From Rhizobium grahamii (GTDB taxonomy: Bacteria; Pseudomonadota; Alphaproteobacteria; Rhizobiales; Rhizobiaceae): a stretch of DNA of 64,000 nt. The stretch spans positions 1,426,001 through 1,490,000 of the forward strand of contig NZ_CP043498.1 of the NCBI RefSeq assembly GCF_009498215.1. The letters run 5' to 3'. The position numbers and the translations under genes are program-made. This document shows, in pieces, positions 1 through 9,507 of the stretch. Positions within the stretch are counted from its first letter, which is position 1. Each line of letters begins with the position of its first letter. The notes under the pieces were generated by a model. That model was not told where the DNA came from, ran no database searches, and saw only the letters and a list, made by a program, of their open reading frames with translations.

Positions 1-1
1 G

Positions 2-115
2 GCAGGTGCGGATGTGCTCGTCGCCGGCTCGGCGATCTTCAAGGGAGGGTCGGTCGAGGCCTACAAGGCAGCGATTTCAGGCCTTCGAGACGCCGCATCG
101 GGACGACAGGCCTGA
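2..115 (+). CDS. rpe: Ribulose-phosphate 3-epimerase, C-terminal fragment
   Basis: Only the last 37 codons are inside the window; the gene starts upstream. The reading frame gives GADVLVAGSAIFKG followed by a helix and a TGA stop. This matches the conserved C-terminal phosphate-binding loop ('VAGSAIF') of ribulose-phosphate 3-epimerase, the TIM-barrel enzyme that interconverts ribulose 5-phosphate and xylulose 5-phosphate in the pentose-phosphate and Calvin pathways. The following gene begins within about 7 to 90 bases, so they are probably co-transcribed. The identification rests on a short conserved segment, so related barrel epimerases cannot be fully excluded. Confidence 0.8.
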   Translation, partial: AGADVLVAGSAIFKGGSVEAYKAAISGLRDAASGRQA

Positions 116-207
116 GCGAGGATGCCAAACCTCTGCCGGGACGACTGAGGGCGGCGCTGCCGCCCTATTCCGACCTGCTGATCGGTGCCATTCTCTGGGC
201 GTGCCAG

Positions 208-621
208 ATGCTGCTGTCGGCCGGCCTCGCGCTCTACATCCGCAACAGACTTGAGACGAGCCACAGCGCCGAACTCGCGGCGCTCTATTTTTTCGGAGCG
301 CTCCTGGCTTGGCCGCTCGCGCTTCCCTGCGCCCGGTTCATTGCCTATCGGCGGCGCATCGAAACGCGCTTCGCGGCATTTTTCCTGGCTCTTGCGGCTT
401 TTACGATCCTATTGACGGCCTTTCTGTTCGCGATGGACTATCGCGCGTTCTATTCCCAATGGCATGCACCGTTCGGCAGCGTGACCTGGGCTTTCCAGTT
501 CGTATTCACCGGCGCCAGCGCGGTCTACCAGTTTTCGGTCCTGGGCCTGCGGCTGTTCATGCCCCTCGGCCTGCTTTGCCTGTTCGGCACGAGTTTCATC
601 CTTGCCAAACGCATGCGTTGA
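208..621 (+). CDS. Hypothetical integral membrane protein (probably 5'-frameshifted)
   Basis: An uncharacterised hydrophobic protein with about four membrane segments, lying between rpe and purB. The ATG at 208 is the first in-frame start, but it falls inside a predicted helix: the codons just upstream read LLIGAILWACQ in the same frame, so the true N-terminus is almost certainly upstream. That frame is open back to the window edge but has no ATG, GTG or TTG. An ATG at 122, seven bases after the rpe stop and preceded by GAGCGAGG, is one base out of frame. Restoring one base after it (ATGGCC instead of ATGCC) would give a 166-residue protein starting M-A-K-P-L-P-G-R. No function is assigned. 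Confidence 0.6.
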   Translation: MLLSAGLALYIRNRLETSHSAELAALYFFGALLAWPLALPCARFIAYRRRIETRFAAFFLALAAFTILLTAFLFAMDYRAFYSQWHAPFGSVTWAFQFVFTGASAVYQFSVLGLRLFMPLGLLCLFGTSFILAKRMR

Positions 622-683
622 GATTGCCGCCCGTCTTTGCTACAGGGGCGCCAGCATTCCATTAGAACGAAAGCAGGAAGCCC

Positions 684-1991
<1,308 letters not shown>

Positions 1992-1999
1992 CGAAACGA

Positions 2000-2452
2000 T
2001 CAGGACGGCGCCTTCTCGGGCGCCGTTTTTCTTTTCTGCTTGATCTTCCTCGGCGACGTCTGTTGCTGCTCCGCACTCTCCTCGATTTCAGCCCTGCGGC
2101 CCTTCGCAGCCTTGGCCACGATCCGGTCGAGATGCTTCAAGTCTTCTTCATCTAGATGCTCGATACCGATGAAGCGGTTCTCCGCGTGACTGGTCAGGAT
2201 GAGTTCGTCGAGCTTTGCCTGTATGGCCCGGGTATCTCGGCTCTGTGCATTCTGAAGAACGAAAACCATCAGGAACGTCACGATCGTCGTGCCGGTATTG
2301 ATGACCAGCTGCCACGTTTCCGAAAAATCGAAGAGCGGCCCGGTAACGGCCCAGGACACCACTAGAGCGACAGCCAGCACGAATGTCAGAGGCTTGCCGG
2401 TCCACTCGGATGCGGCAGTCGCAAAGCGAGCGAAGATATGCTTGGCAGCCAT
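2000..2452 (-). CDS. Low-affinity iron permease family membrane protein
   Basis: A 150-residue inner-membrane protein that resembles the bacterial 'low affinity iron permease' family. Two membrane segments lie at about residues 21-41 and 48-66, followed by the family motif N-x-F-I-G-I-E-x-L and a basic, Lys/Arg-rich tail. I start it at 2452 (MAAKHIFARF), because GGGAGG lies six bases upstream; the open frame extends 19 codons further without a comparable ribosome-binding site. Iron transport is inferred from the family name only, and bacterial members are poorly characterised. It is convergent with purB and followed upstream by another membrane-protein gene on the same strand. Confidence 0.8.
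   Translation of the reverse strand: MAAKHIFARFATAASEWTGKPLTFVLAVALVVSWAVTGPLFDFSETWQLVINTGTTIVTFLMVFVLQNAQSRDTRAIQAKLDELILTSHAENRFIGIEHLDEEDLKHLDRIVAKAAKGRRAEIEESAEQQQTSPRKIKQKRKTAPEKAPS
2005..2033 (+). terminator. Rho-independent terminator of purB
   Basis: An 8-bp perfect stem (ACGGCGCC / GGCGCCGT, 2005-2012 with 2019-2026) with a six-base loop is followed by a run of Ts. It lies 14 bases after the purB stop and overlaps the last codons of the convergent iron-permease-like gene. Confidence 0.85.
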
Positions 2453-2524
2453 GAATGCCTCCCTCAAAGCCTGCTGAAAGCAAACTCCGAAAGAGGCTGT
2501 CAGTTCCATACCATCAGGCGCTAT

Positions 2525-3328
2525 TCAAACGATCGGCGGTGCGATCAATTTCCTGTAGAGATGCCACGTTGCGTGACCGAGAATCGGGATCACCAGGGCA
2601 AGGCCGATAAAGACGGGTATCGTCCCGACGACCAGCAAGGCTGCCACGATCAGTCCCCAGCAAAAGACAGGCACGGGATTCATCAGCGTTGCGCGCACTG
2701 ATGCTTCCATCGCCGCCACCAGACCGACATCGCGATCAAGCAACATCGGGAATGTCACGACCGTCGTTGCCAGAACGATGACGGCAAAGCCTAATCCAAG
2801 CAAATTGCCCCAGAGGATCAACTGCGTCCCCTCGGGTGTCCCGAATACCTGAGACGTGAACGTCGAGATCGAACGCGGGAAGACATCCCCGAACACGTTC
2901 GAATAGAGGGTCTGAGCAGCAACCAGCCATACGATGAAGAAGGCGAACAACATCAGACCGCCGGCGATGATCGACGGGAATGCCGGAGAATGCGTCACAT
3001 CGAGCGCTCGGCGCCAGGACGTATCCATGCCTGCTTCTCGCCGCCGGCTAATCTCATAGAGACCAATGGCTGCGATCGGCCCGATCAGGGCAAAGCCGGA
3101 AATGAGCGGGAAGATCATGGGCAGAAGATTGGCGCTCGATGTCGCAAGCGCGAGAAAGACACCCGCAATCGGATACATCAGACATAGAAACACGTAATGC
3201 GAGGGCTTTTCGCGAAAGTCGTCAAAACCCTGCCGAAGCGCATCAAACACATCTGCGACGCTGATTTTATTGACCACCGGACGCGTATAGCTATCGGTTG
3301 CGCCGGACATGACATGAAATGCCGTCAT
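2525..3328 (-). CDS. DUF2189-family integral membrane protein
   Basis: A 267-residue protein with about six hydrophobic segments. It looks like the DUF2189/COG5473 'predicted integral membrane protein' family, including an N-terminal 'ALRQGFDDF' and 'HYVFLCLMYPIAG' region. The start at 3328 (MTAFHVMSG) is preceded by GAGGAG at proper spacing; the open frame runs 42 codons further upstream without support. It probably forms a unit with the iron-permease-like gene, 72 bases downstream on the same strand. No biochemical function is known for the family. Confidence 0.78.
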   Translation of the reverse strand: MTAFHVMSGATDSYTRPVVNKISVADVFDALRQGFDDFREKPSHYVFLCLMYPIAGVFLALATSSANLLPMIFPLISGFALIGPIAAIGLYEISRRREAGMDTSWRRALDVTHSPAFPSIIAGGLMLFAFFIVWLVAAQTLYSNVFGDVFPRSISTFTSQVFGTPEGTQLILWGNLLGLGFAVIVLATTVVTFPMLLDRDVGLVAAMEASVRATLMNPVPVFCWGLIVAALLVVGTIPVFIGLALVIPILGHATWHLYRKLIAPPIV

Positions 3329-3484
3329 GGCTTTCTCCTCCTCAGCCAAGCTTGGCCGGCAAGCTCGCAGATCGGCGAAAGCCGATACGACAAATGCAAC
3401 CGGCCTGTCGACGATAACAAAAAACGGCCCGGTTGTCCCGCTTTCCCTTGACATTGCCGTGCCGTCTTCTCACATCGGCGCACT

Positions 3485-4035
3485 ATGAAAGCTTCAGACG
3501 CCGATATCCTCATCATCCCCGGTTATACAAATTCCGGCCCCGACCACTGGCAAAGCCGCTGGAGGCGAAACTCAGCACCGCCCGCCGTGTCGAACAGGCG
3601 GAGTGGTCGAAGCCTGTCCGCGAGGATTGGGTCAAAAGAATTGCCGAGGAAGTCAATCAGTCGACGCGACCGGTTGTTCTCGTCGCGCACTCCCTCGGGA
3701 TTCCGTCGGTCATCCACGCCATTCCGCATTTCACCCAGAAGGTTGCGGGCGCGTTCTTCGTAGCCCCGCCAGATGTCGCCAATCCCGGCATCCGTCCCAA
3801 GCATCTGATGACGTTCGGCCCATACCCAAGGGATCCATTGCCCTTCCCGACGATTACCGTCGCCAGCCGCAACGATCCTTTCGGCAGTTACGAACATGCC
3901 GACGACATTGCCGCCAGCTGGGGATCTCTGCTGATCGACGCGGGTGAATCAGGGCACATCAACAGTGATTCCGGCCATGGCCCATGGCCGGAAGGCACGA
4001 TGGTCTTCGCGCAATTTCTCAGCCGCTTGAAATAG
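3485..4035 (+). pseudogene. YdeN/RBBP9-type alpha/beta hydrolase, frameshifted
   Basis: The product belongs to the small serine-hydrolase family of YdeN/RBBP9 (COG3545). It starts in one frame as MKASDADILIIPGYTNSGP..DHWQSRW and continues in another as EAKLSTARRVEQAEW... The two halves join exactly at 3560-3563 (tgg-ag) if one G is restored (tgggag), giving a 183-residue protein of normal family size. The nucleophile elbow VLVAHSLG, the acid region SRNDPF and the histidine region SGHINSDSGHG are all in the second part. As sequenced, the gene would give a truncated peptide. An alternative 200-residue ORF from 3433 has a non-homologous N-terminus. It could be a real pseudogene or a one-base sequence error. 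Confidence 0.75.
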
Positions 4036-4055
4036 GCGCCCAAAGCGCCGTCTTG

Positions 4056-4080
4056 CCGTGCCGCCCGCTTGGCGGCACGG
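4056..4080 (+). repeat. Perfect inverted repeat downstream of the hydrolase gene
   Basis: A 10-bp perfect stem (CCGTGCCGCC / GGCGGCACGG) with a five-base loop lies 20 bases after the hydrolase stop. It is probably a transcription terminator for the hydrolase and for the convergent small ORF, although no T-run follows. Confidence 0.55.
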
Positions 4081-4095
4081 ATCAGATGCGACGGT

Positions 4096-4185
4096 CTAAT
4101 CGCCCTCGCCGCGGATAAGGACCACGCTGGCAAGTCCGATAAGAACGATGCACTGCATGATGTACATGGGCCAATCCTGAGCCAT
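4096..4185 (-). CDS. 29-residue membrane microprotein
   Basis: A short ORF of 29 residues, too small for automatic calling. It begins M-A-Q-D-W-P-M-Y, contains one hydrophobic helix (IMQCIVLIGLASVVLI, about residues 9-24) and ends in R-G-E-G-D. A perfect Shine-Dalgarno AAGGAGG (4194-4200) sits eight bases before the ATG, far better than at most genes in this window. No longer frame overlaps it with coding character. It is likely a single-span inner-membrane peptide. It is convergent with the hydrolase gene and divergent from the GGDEF/EAL gene. The function is unknown; the call rests on the SD, start, helix and stop architecture. Confidence 0.6.
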   Translation of the reverse strand: MAQDWPMYIMQCIVLIGLASVVLIRGEGD

Positions 4186-4315
4186 GGGGTGATCCTCCTT
4201 CGGCATGGATGTAGGGCGGTGCCGACAAATTTGGCCCCCTTCCGCCAATCCGGCGCCAAAAAATATGCTCCACTACGCGCCCCGATCGCAGAAAGCTGAG
4301 CGGATTCCGTTAATT

Positions 4316-4330
4316 TTAAGAGCTATTTAA
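4316..4330. promoter_or_regulatory. CtrA-type motif TTAA-N7-TTAA upstream of the GGDEF/EAL gene
   Basis: TTAA-GAGCTAT-TTAA, the full consensus of the alphaproteobacterial cell-cycle regulator CtrA, lies about 50 bases before the ATG of the PAS-GGDEF-EAL gene. A GANTC methylation site (GATTC, 4303-4307) is next to it. The region also serves the divergent microprotein gene. This is a motif match only. Confidence 0.5.
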
Positions 4331-4379
4331 TTTAGGCAAACGAAAATCCGCTTCGCCAGCCGAGCGAGTATAGCCCTTG

Positions 4380-6668
4380 ATGCAGAATAAACCGGACCCC
4401 GCGGTCGGTCCATCAGACAACGCCCGAGATGTTTCGCCATCTGCTGACGGCAGCAGAAGCGAAGCCGAACTGGTCGAGCGTGAAAGTCGTTGGAACTTCG
4501 CACTTGTGGGTTCAGGGCTCGGCGTCTGGGATCACAATCTCAAACATGGGACGCGCTACTACTCCGAGACGTGGAAAACCATGCGCGGCATGGCCCCGGA
4601 TGAAGAGGCCGATGGCGACTTTGAATCCTGGCTCTCACTCATCCATCCCGACGACCGCGATTTTGTCGTAAAGGCAATCGACCACCAGAACGCCGGCGAC
4701 CCCGACTATCAGGTCTTCGAGTATCGCGAACGTCATCGGGACGGCCGATGGATCTGGATCGAATGCCGCGGCGCCTGCGTGGAGTGGAACGAGGACGGAA
4801 GCCCCGCCAGACTGGTCGGCACCGATTACGACATCACGGCACGCAAGGAAGCCGAAGAGCACCTCGCGCATATGTCGCGCCGCCTCGACCTCGCTCTCGA
4901 CATTTCCAGCATCGGCGTGTTTGAAGCCGATATCGAGGCCGGCACCGTGGAGTGGGATTCCCGCCTGATGGCGATCTACGGGATACACATCGGCTCGCCG
5001 AAGGTCGCGAACGATGTATGGACGGACGCATTGCACCCCGATGACCGGGAGCGCGTTCTTACCACGATCAACGACAGCGTTGCACAGAACCGAAGCTTCC
5101 AGCACGAGTTCCGGATCATCCGGGGCGACGGCGTAGAGCGGGTCATTCGCGCCAAGGGCGGTTTCTTTCTCGATGGCACAGGCCGCCGCAAGCTGATCGG
5201 CGCAAACTGGGATGTCACCGACGAGGTACTGCTGAACAGCGAACTGCAACGCGCCAAGACGCTGGCCGAAGCGCGCAACCAGGAACTCGAAGCCGCCAAG
5301 GAGAGCATCGAGCACCTGGCGCTTCATGACTACCTCACTGGACTGCCGAACCGCCGCTATCTCGACCGGATGCTCGACCAGTACGCGGCAAAGTGCATCA
5401 GCTCGGATCTGACGCTCGCCGTCCTGCATATCGACCTCGATCGCTTCAAGCAGATCAACGACACGCTGGGCCACCGCGCCGGCGACGCCATGCTCATGCA
5501 CGCTGCCAAGGTCCTCAAGGCGAACGTCCGTGCCGACGACTTCGTGGCCCGTATCGGTGGCGATGAATTCGTCGTCCTCTGCACGATAGACGTAACGCCG
5601 AGAAAGATCGGAAACCTGGCGCAGCGGATCATTCACGAGCTCTGCCGCCCCATCCGGTATGAAAACCACGATTGCCGCTTCGGGGCGAGCATCGGGATTG
5701 CCACCGGCAGTGGTGAGGCTCTCGACGCCAAGCAACTGCTGCTCAACGCCGACATCGCCCTCTACCGCGCCAAAAGCGGCGGTCGAAACAGGCGTGAGTT
5801 CTTTTCGACCGACGCCCGCCGCCGCATCATCGCCAGCAAGCGCCTAGCGGACGACATCCTTCGCGGGCTCGAGCGCGGCGAATTCATTCCCTTCTACCAG
5901 CCGCAGTTCCACGCCCGCACGCTGAACATCGCCGGCGTTGAAACGCTTGCACGCTGGCAGCATCCGGAGTTCGGACTGCTCGCCCCAGACAAGTTCCTGG
6001 CGATCGCCGAAGACATCAATGTCGTCGCCGCGATTGACGGGCTTATTCTCGAGCAGGCCCTCGCTGACCGCCGGGAGTGGGCGGCTCAGGGCATCACCGT
6101 GCCGAAAATCGCCGTCAACGTCTCCTCGAAGCGCCTCGACGACCCCACTCTCGGCAAGAAACTGCGCGCTCTGAAGATCGAGCCCGGCACGGTCGCCTTC
6201 GAACTGCTGGAATCCATCTCCCTGGACGATTGCGACGCGGCCGTCACGGCAAACCTGAGGCAGCTTCGCAAGCTCGGCATCGACATCGAGATCGACGACT
6301 TCGGCACCGGCCACGCATCCATCGTCAGCCTGCTGAAGCTCAGCCCACGGACGCTGAAGATCGATCGCCAGCTGATCAAGATGCTGCCAAGCTCCTCCGA
6401 GCAGCGCAAGCTGGTCCGGTCGATCATCGACATCGGCCGCTCGCTCGATATCCTCGTCACAGCCGAAGGTGTCGAAACCAACGATCACGTGCGCATTCTC
6501 GGCGATCTCGGTTGCGATGTGCTGCAGGGATACGCGCTGGCAAGACCCATGCCGGCGCAGCAGATCCCTGCTTTCATCCGCTCCTCGAGCTGGCGAAACG
6601 CCGACACCGGCGCCCGCGCGCTGCAATCGACCCTTCAAGGCTCCATCGCTGCGAAGGGCGGGAAATAA
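4380..6668 (+). CDS. PAS-PAS-GGDEF-EAL c-di-GMP signalling protein
   Basis: A 762-residue predicted soluble sensor with two PAS domains (about residues 35-155 and 165-285, each ending in the 'GTDYDITARK'/'GANWDVTDEV' type PAC motif). A short coiled linker follows, then a GGDEF domain (intact GGDEF at 393-397) and an EAL domain (E521-T-L, NVSSK, DDFGTG at 639-644, EGVET). The catalytic motifs of both diguanylate cyclase and phosphodiesterase are present, so it could make or degrade cyclic-di-GMP. No membrane segment is evident. An in-frame TTG lies immediately before the chosen ATG. A CtrA-type motif lies about 50 bases upstream. It is a single gene between the microprotein and purC. Confidence 0.93.
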   Translation: MQNKPDPAVGPSDNARDVSPSADGSRSEAELVERESRWNFALVGSGLGVWDHNLKHGTRYYSETWKTMRGMAPDEEADGDFESWLSLIHPDDRDFVVKAIDHQNAGDPDYQVFEYRERHRDGRWIWIECRGACVEWNEDGSPARLVGTDYDITARKEAEEHLAHMSRRLDLALDISSIGVFEADIEAGTVEWDSRLMAIYGIHIGSPKVANDVWTDALHPDDRERVLTTINDSVAQNRSFQHEFRIIRGDGVERVIRAKGGFFLDGTGRRKLIGANWDVTDEVLLNSELQRAKTLAEARNQELEAAKESIEHLALHDYLTGLPNRRYLDRMLDQYAAKCISSDLTLAVLHIDLDRFKQINDTLGHRAGDAMLMHAAKVLKANVRADDFVARIGGDEFVVLCTIDVTPRKIGNLAQRIIHELCRPIRYENHDCRFGASIGIATGSGEALDAKQLLLNADIALYRAKSGGRNRREFFSTDARRRIIASKRLADDILRGLERGEFIPFYQPQFHARTLNIAGVETLARWQHPEFGLLAPDKFLAIAEDINVVAAIDGLILEQALADRREWAAQGITVPKIAVNVSSKRLDDPTLGKKLRALKIEPGTVAFELLESISLDDCDAAVTANLRQLRKLGIDIEIDDFGTGHASIVSLLKLSPRTLKIDRQLIKMLPSSSEQRKLVRSIIDIGRSLDILVTAEGVETNDHVRILGDLGCDVLQGYALARPMPAQQIPAFIRSSSWRNADTGARALQSTLQGSIAAKGGK

Positions 6669-6895
6669 AACCCTGTAAAACCGGACCGCCATGACGCCGT
6701 CATTTCGCTGCGGCTGAAAACGCTGTAAACTTAACGATGCAAGCTCTTCGATTCTCAGCATTACGCTGAACGAGCCGGAATCCGGGGAAGGAGTGACAGG
6801 CGGATTGTGAAACCCTCGCTTTTCCTTTAAGGGGACGCCACGAGATCGATCCACTCGCGCTATCCCAAGAGCGCCAACGACAGAGAACAATCGAA

Positions 6896-7660
6896 ATGAA
6901 CCGTCGCCGCCGTATTTACGAGGGCAAGGCCAAGATTCTGTATGAGGGCCCCGAACCGGGCACGCTGATCCAGTTCTTCAAAGACGATGCCACTGCCTTC
7001 AACAAGAAGAAGCACGAAGTTATCGATGGCAAAGGCGTTCTGAATAACCGTATTTCGGAATACATCTTCAGCCATCTGAACAAGATCGGCATCCCGACCC
7101 ACTTCATCCGCCGCCTCAACATGCGCGAGCAGCTGATCAAGGAAGTGGAGATGATCCCGCTTGAGATCGTCGTCCGTAACGTTGCCGCCGGCTCGCTGGC
7201 GAAGCGCCTCGGCATCGAGGAAGGCGTGGTGCTGCCGCGCTCCATCATCGAGTTCTACTACAAGTCGGACTCGCTGGATGACCCGATGGTCTCCGAAGAG
7301 CACATCACGGCATTCGGCTGGGCCAATCCCGCCGAACTTGACGACATCATGGCGTTGGCCATCCGCGTCAATGACTTCATGACGGGCCTCTTTCTCGGCG
7401 TCGGCATTCAGCTGGTCGACTTCAAGATCGAATGCGGTCGCCTCTATGAAGGCGACATGATGCGGATCATCCTGGCCGACGAGATTTCTCCCGACTCCTG
7501 CCGCCTCTGGGACATCGAGACCCATGAGAAGATGGACAAGGATCGCTTCCGCCGTGACATGGGCGGTTTGCTCGAAGCCTATTCGGAAGTTGCCCGTCGT
7601 CTCGGCATCATCAACGAAAACGAGCCTGTGCGCGGCACCGGCCCGGTTCTCGTGAAGTAA
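6896..7660 (+). CDS. purC: Phosphoribosylaminoimidazole-succinocarboxamide synthase
   Basis: A 254-residue SAICAR synthetase. It condenses CAIR with aspartate using ATP in de novo purine synthesis. It has the typical N-terminus [20 protein letters not shown], the '[14 protein letters not shown]' substrate loop, the 'DFKIECGR' motif and '[12 protein letters not shown]'. The length is normal. It is the first gene of a purC-purS-purQ run; purS starts 32 bases downstream. The product supplies SAICAR to PurB encoded 5 kb upstream. Confidence 0.97.
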   Translation: MNRRRRIYEGKAKILYEGPEPGTLIQFFKDDATAFNKKKHEVIDGKGVLNNRISEYIFSHLNKIGIPTHFIRRLNMREQLIKEVEMIPLEIVVRNVAAGSLAKRLGIEEGVVLPRSIIEFYYKSDSLDDPMVSEEHITAFGWANPAELDDIMALAIRVNDFMTGLFLGVGIQLVDFKIECGRLYEGDMMRIILADEISPDSCRLWDIETHEKMDKDRFRRDMGGLLEAYSEVARRLGIINENEPVRGTGPVLVK

Positions 7661-7692
7661 ACATTCGCTCAAGCAGGACAGGAAAGACAAAA

Positions 7693-7935
7693 GTGATCAA
7701 GGCTCGTGTAACCGTCACACTCAAGAACGGCGTTCTCGATCCGCAGGGCAAGGCGATCGAAGGCGCGCTCGGTGCGCTCGGCTTCGACGGCGTCGGCCAT
7801 GTCCGTCAGGGCAAGGTCTTCGATGTCGAGCTCGAAGGCGCCGACAAGGCGAAGGCGGAAAGCGATCTCAAGGCGATGTGCGACAAGCTTCTCGCCAACA
7901 CCGTGATCGAAAACTACACGATCTCTCTCGATTGA
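7693..7935 (+). CDS. purS: Phosphoribosylformylglycinamidine synthase subunit PurS
   Basis: An 80-residue protein with a GTG start (preceded by AGGAAAG). It matches PurS, the small dimeric component of the three-part FGAM synthase (PurS, PurQ and small PurL). PurS bridges the glutaminase PurQ and the synthetase PurL and helps to channel ammonia. The sequence (VTLKNGVLDPQGKAIEGAL ... VRQGKVFDVEL) is typical. A short inverted repeat (7945-7970) separates it from purQ. Confidence 0.95.
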   Translation: MIKARVTVTLKNGVLDPQGKAIEGALGALGFDGVGHVRQGKVFDVELEGADKAKAESDLKAMCDKLLANTVIENYTISLD

Positions 7936-7944
7936 TGCATTGAG

Positions 7945-7970
7945 CCGGCACATCCGAGCGGTTGTGCCGG
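7945..7970 (+). repeat. Inverted repeat between purS and purQ
   Basis: An 8-bp perfect stem (CCGGCACA / TGTGCCGG) with a 10-base loop lies just after purS and has no T-run. It could attenuate or stabilise the purCS message; no known regulatory family is recognised. Confidence 0.4.
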
Positions 7971-8088
7971 ACGCCCTGAATGGGCGGAGATGGAAGCAAC
8001 CGCATATTCATGCTAATGCACATCCAGCGCCTCCCGATATAGCGAAAGCAGTCTCGTCTCCGAGAACAAGCAAGGTTTGAGCATACCG

Positions 8089-8760
8089 ATGAAATCAGCC
8101 GTCGTTCAACTCCCGGGTCTCAATCGCGATCGCGACATGATCGCCGCTCTCACCAAGATCTCCGGTCACGCACCGGTGACGATCTGGCAGACGGAGACCG
8201 ACATTCCGGACGTTGACCTGATCGTCATTCCGGGTGGCTTCTCCTATGGAGACTACCTGCGCTGTGGCGCCATCGCCGCTCGCATGCCTGTCATGCAGGC
8301 CATCATCGAAAAGGCCAACAAGGGCGTCAAGGTACTCGGCGTCTGCAACGGCTTCCAGATCCTGCTCGAAGCGGGCCTGCTGCCGGGCGCACTGATGCGC
8401 AACTCTTCGCTGAAGTTTGTCTGCCGCGAAATCAAGCTCGAAGTCGCCAACGCCGAGACGGAATTCACCCGCGCCTACGAAAAAGGCCAGGTCATCCGCT
8501 GCCCTGTAGCCCATCACGATGGCAACTATTTCGCAGATCCCGAGACCCTGGCGACGATCGAAGGCAACGGCCAGGTCGTGTTCCGTTATGCCGAAGGCAC
8601 CAATCCGAACGGCTCCATCAACGACATCGCGGCGGTGATGAACAAGGGTGGCAACGTCCTCGGCATGATGCCGCATCCCGAAAACCTGATCGAAGCGGCG
8701 CACGGCGGCTCTGACGGACGTGGATTGTTCGCATCTGCCCTCAGCGTAATCGCCGCTTAA
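8089..8760 (+). CDS. purQ: Phosphoribosylformylglycinamidine synthase subunit PurQ
   Basis: A 223-residue class I glutamine amidotransferase that releases ammonia from glutamine for FGAM synthesis. The nucleophile Cys86 is in GVCNGFQ, the oxyanion region is [12 protein letters not shown], and the catalytic His/Glu pair is in MMPHPE. The ATG at 8089 ([10 protein letters not shown]) is the conserved family start; an in-frame TTG 12 bases upstream is less likely. Its partner synthetase, purL, is encoded 3 kb downstream with four genes in between. Confidence 0.96.
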   Translation: MKSAVVQLPGLNRDRDMIAALTKISGHAPVTIWQTETDIPDVDLIVIPGGFSYGDYLRCGAIAARMPVMQAIIEKANKGVKVLGVCNGFQILLEAGLLPGALMRNSSLKFVCREIKLEVANAETEFTRAYEKGQVIRCPVAHHDGNYFADPETLATIEGNGQVVFRYAEGTNPNGSINDIAAVMNKGGNVLGMMPHPENLIEAAHGGSDGRGLFASALSVIAA

Positions 8761-8809
8761 CCTTCAGCCCTTAAGAGGGCCGTCTATCCGGTCCATTGGA
8801 GCAAGATCG

Positions 8810-9208
8810 ATGCGCCCTCGCCTCGCGGTTAAATCTGTATTTTCCATTGCAGCCGCCGCGTTGCTTCTTGCTGCCTGCCAGTCGAAGGCGCCACCAAGCA
8901 GCCCAGATCGCAGCGCGCTTTCCACGATGGAGCGCGTCGCCGTCGGCGCAAATACCTGCTGGTTCAAATCCGGGGATCCTGCGTTTGCCGCCTATCGCCT
9001 CGCGCCGGAGCTGAACTCCTTCTCAGGGCGACCACGCATTCTCGTCGTACACAAGGGCAGCCCCGAGAGCCGCCCGCTGCTCGTCGTGCAGGCGGAAGGC
9101 AATCCGTCCAAGATGGATGCGTTCGGCCCGATGATGCAGACGCCGGTCTCCCCACGCATCGTTCACGATGTCACGCGCTGGGCGTCCGGCAACAAGTCCT
9201 GCAGCTGA
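8810..9208 (+). CDS. Small putative lipoprotein
   Basis: A 132-residue secreted protein with a type II signal peptide: a basic N-terminus, a hydrophobic core and the lipobox L-A-A-C with Cys23 as the predicted lipidated residue. The mature part begins QSKAPPSSPD and has two further cysteines (CWFKSG and the C-terminal KSCS), which could form a disulfide. GGAG precedes the ATG. It lies 49 bases after purQ, and its stop codon abuts the stop of the convergent DUF1127 gene. I recognise no functional family. Confidence 0.75.
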   Translation: MRPRLAVKSVFSIAAAALLLAACQSKAPPSSPDRSALSTMERVAVGANTCWFKSGDPAFAAYRLAPELNSFSGRPRILVVHKGSPESRPLLVVQAEGNPSKMDAFGPMMQTPVSPRIVHDVTRWASGNKSCS

Positions 9209-9436
9209 TCACTGATCCCAGAAGAATGACTTGCTGACTTCCTTGCGCGCTTCCGAGCGGGTGATGCCGATGTCGCGCAGTTCGTCGTCCGTCAGAAACG
9301 GCAAGACGCGCCGGCTTTCACGCTTGGCGTGCCAGTTTCCTATTGCGCGCAAGATTCGCCCAATCAGACTTTCCTGAACCGGCCGACGGATTGTACCTGT
9401 CTTTGCCAGCCTGCCGCTCACCGAAAATAGTGACAT
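9209..9436 (-). CDS. DUF1127 domain-containing small protein
   Basis: A 75-residue basic protein whose C-terminal half has the DUF1127 (YjiS-like) pattern: a helix with WHAKRESRRVLPFL followed by T-D-D-E-L-R-D-I-G-I-T-R-S-E. In Rhizobiaceae, short DUF1127 proteins have been linked to phosphate, carbon and RNA metabolism, but this member is unassigned. The start at 9436 (MSLFSVSG) has GGAGACGA in front; the open frame goes 16 codons further. It is divergent from the MocR gene, and a 15-base direct repeat occurs in its 5' coding part and again just upstream. Confidence 0.82.
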   Translation of the reverse strand: MSLFSVSGRLAKTGTIRRPVQESLIGRILRAIGNWHAKRESRRVLPFLTDDELRDIGITRSEARKEVSKSFFWDQ

Positions 9437-9507
9437 ATTCGTCTCCGAGACGGATTGTACCTGCTGCGGTGATAGCCTTGACAACGAGAGGGTGACAATC
9501 TAGTAAA

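Noticed and set aside
4380..6668. EAL domain judged inactive because the motif reads E-T-L
   Set aside because: The second position of the E-x-L motif varies in active enzymes, and the other catalytic residues (NVSSK, DDFGTG, EGVET) are present.
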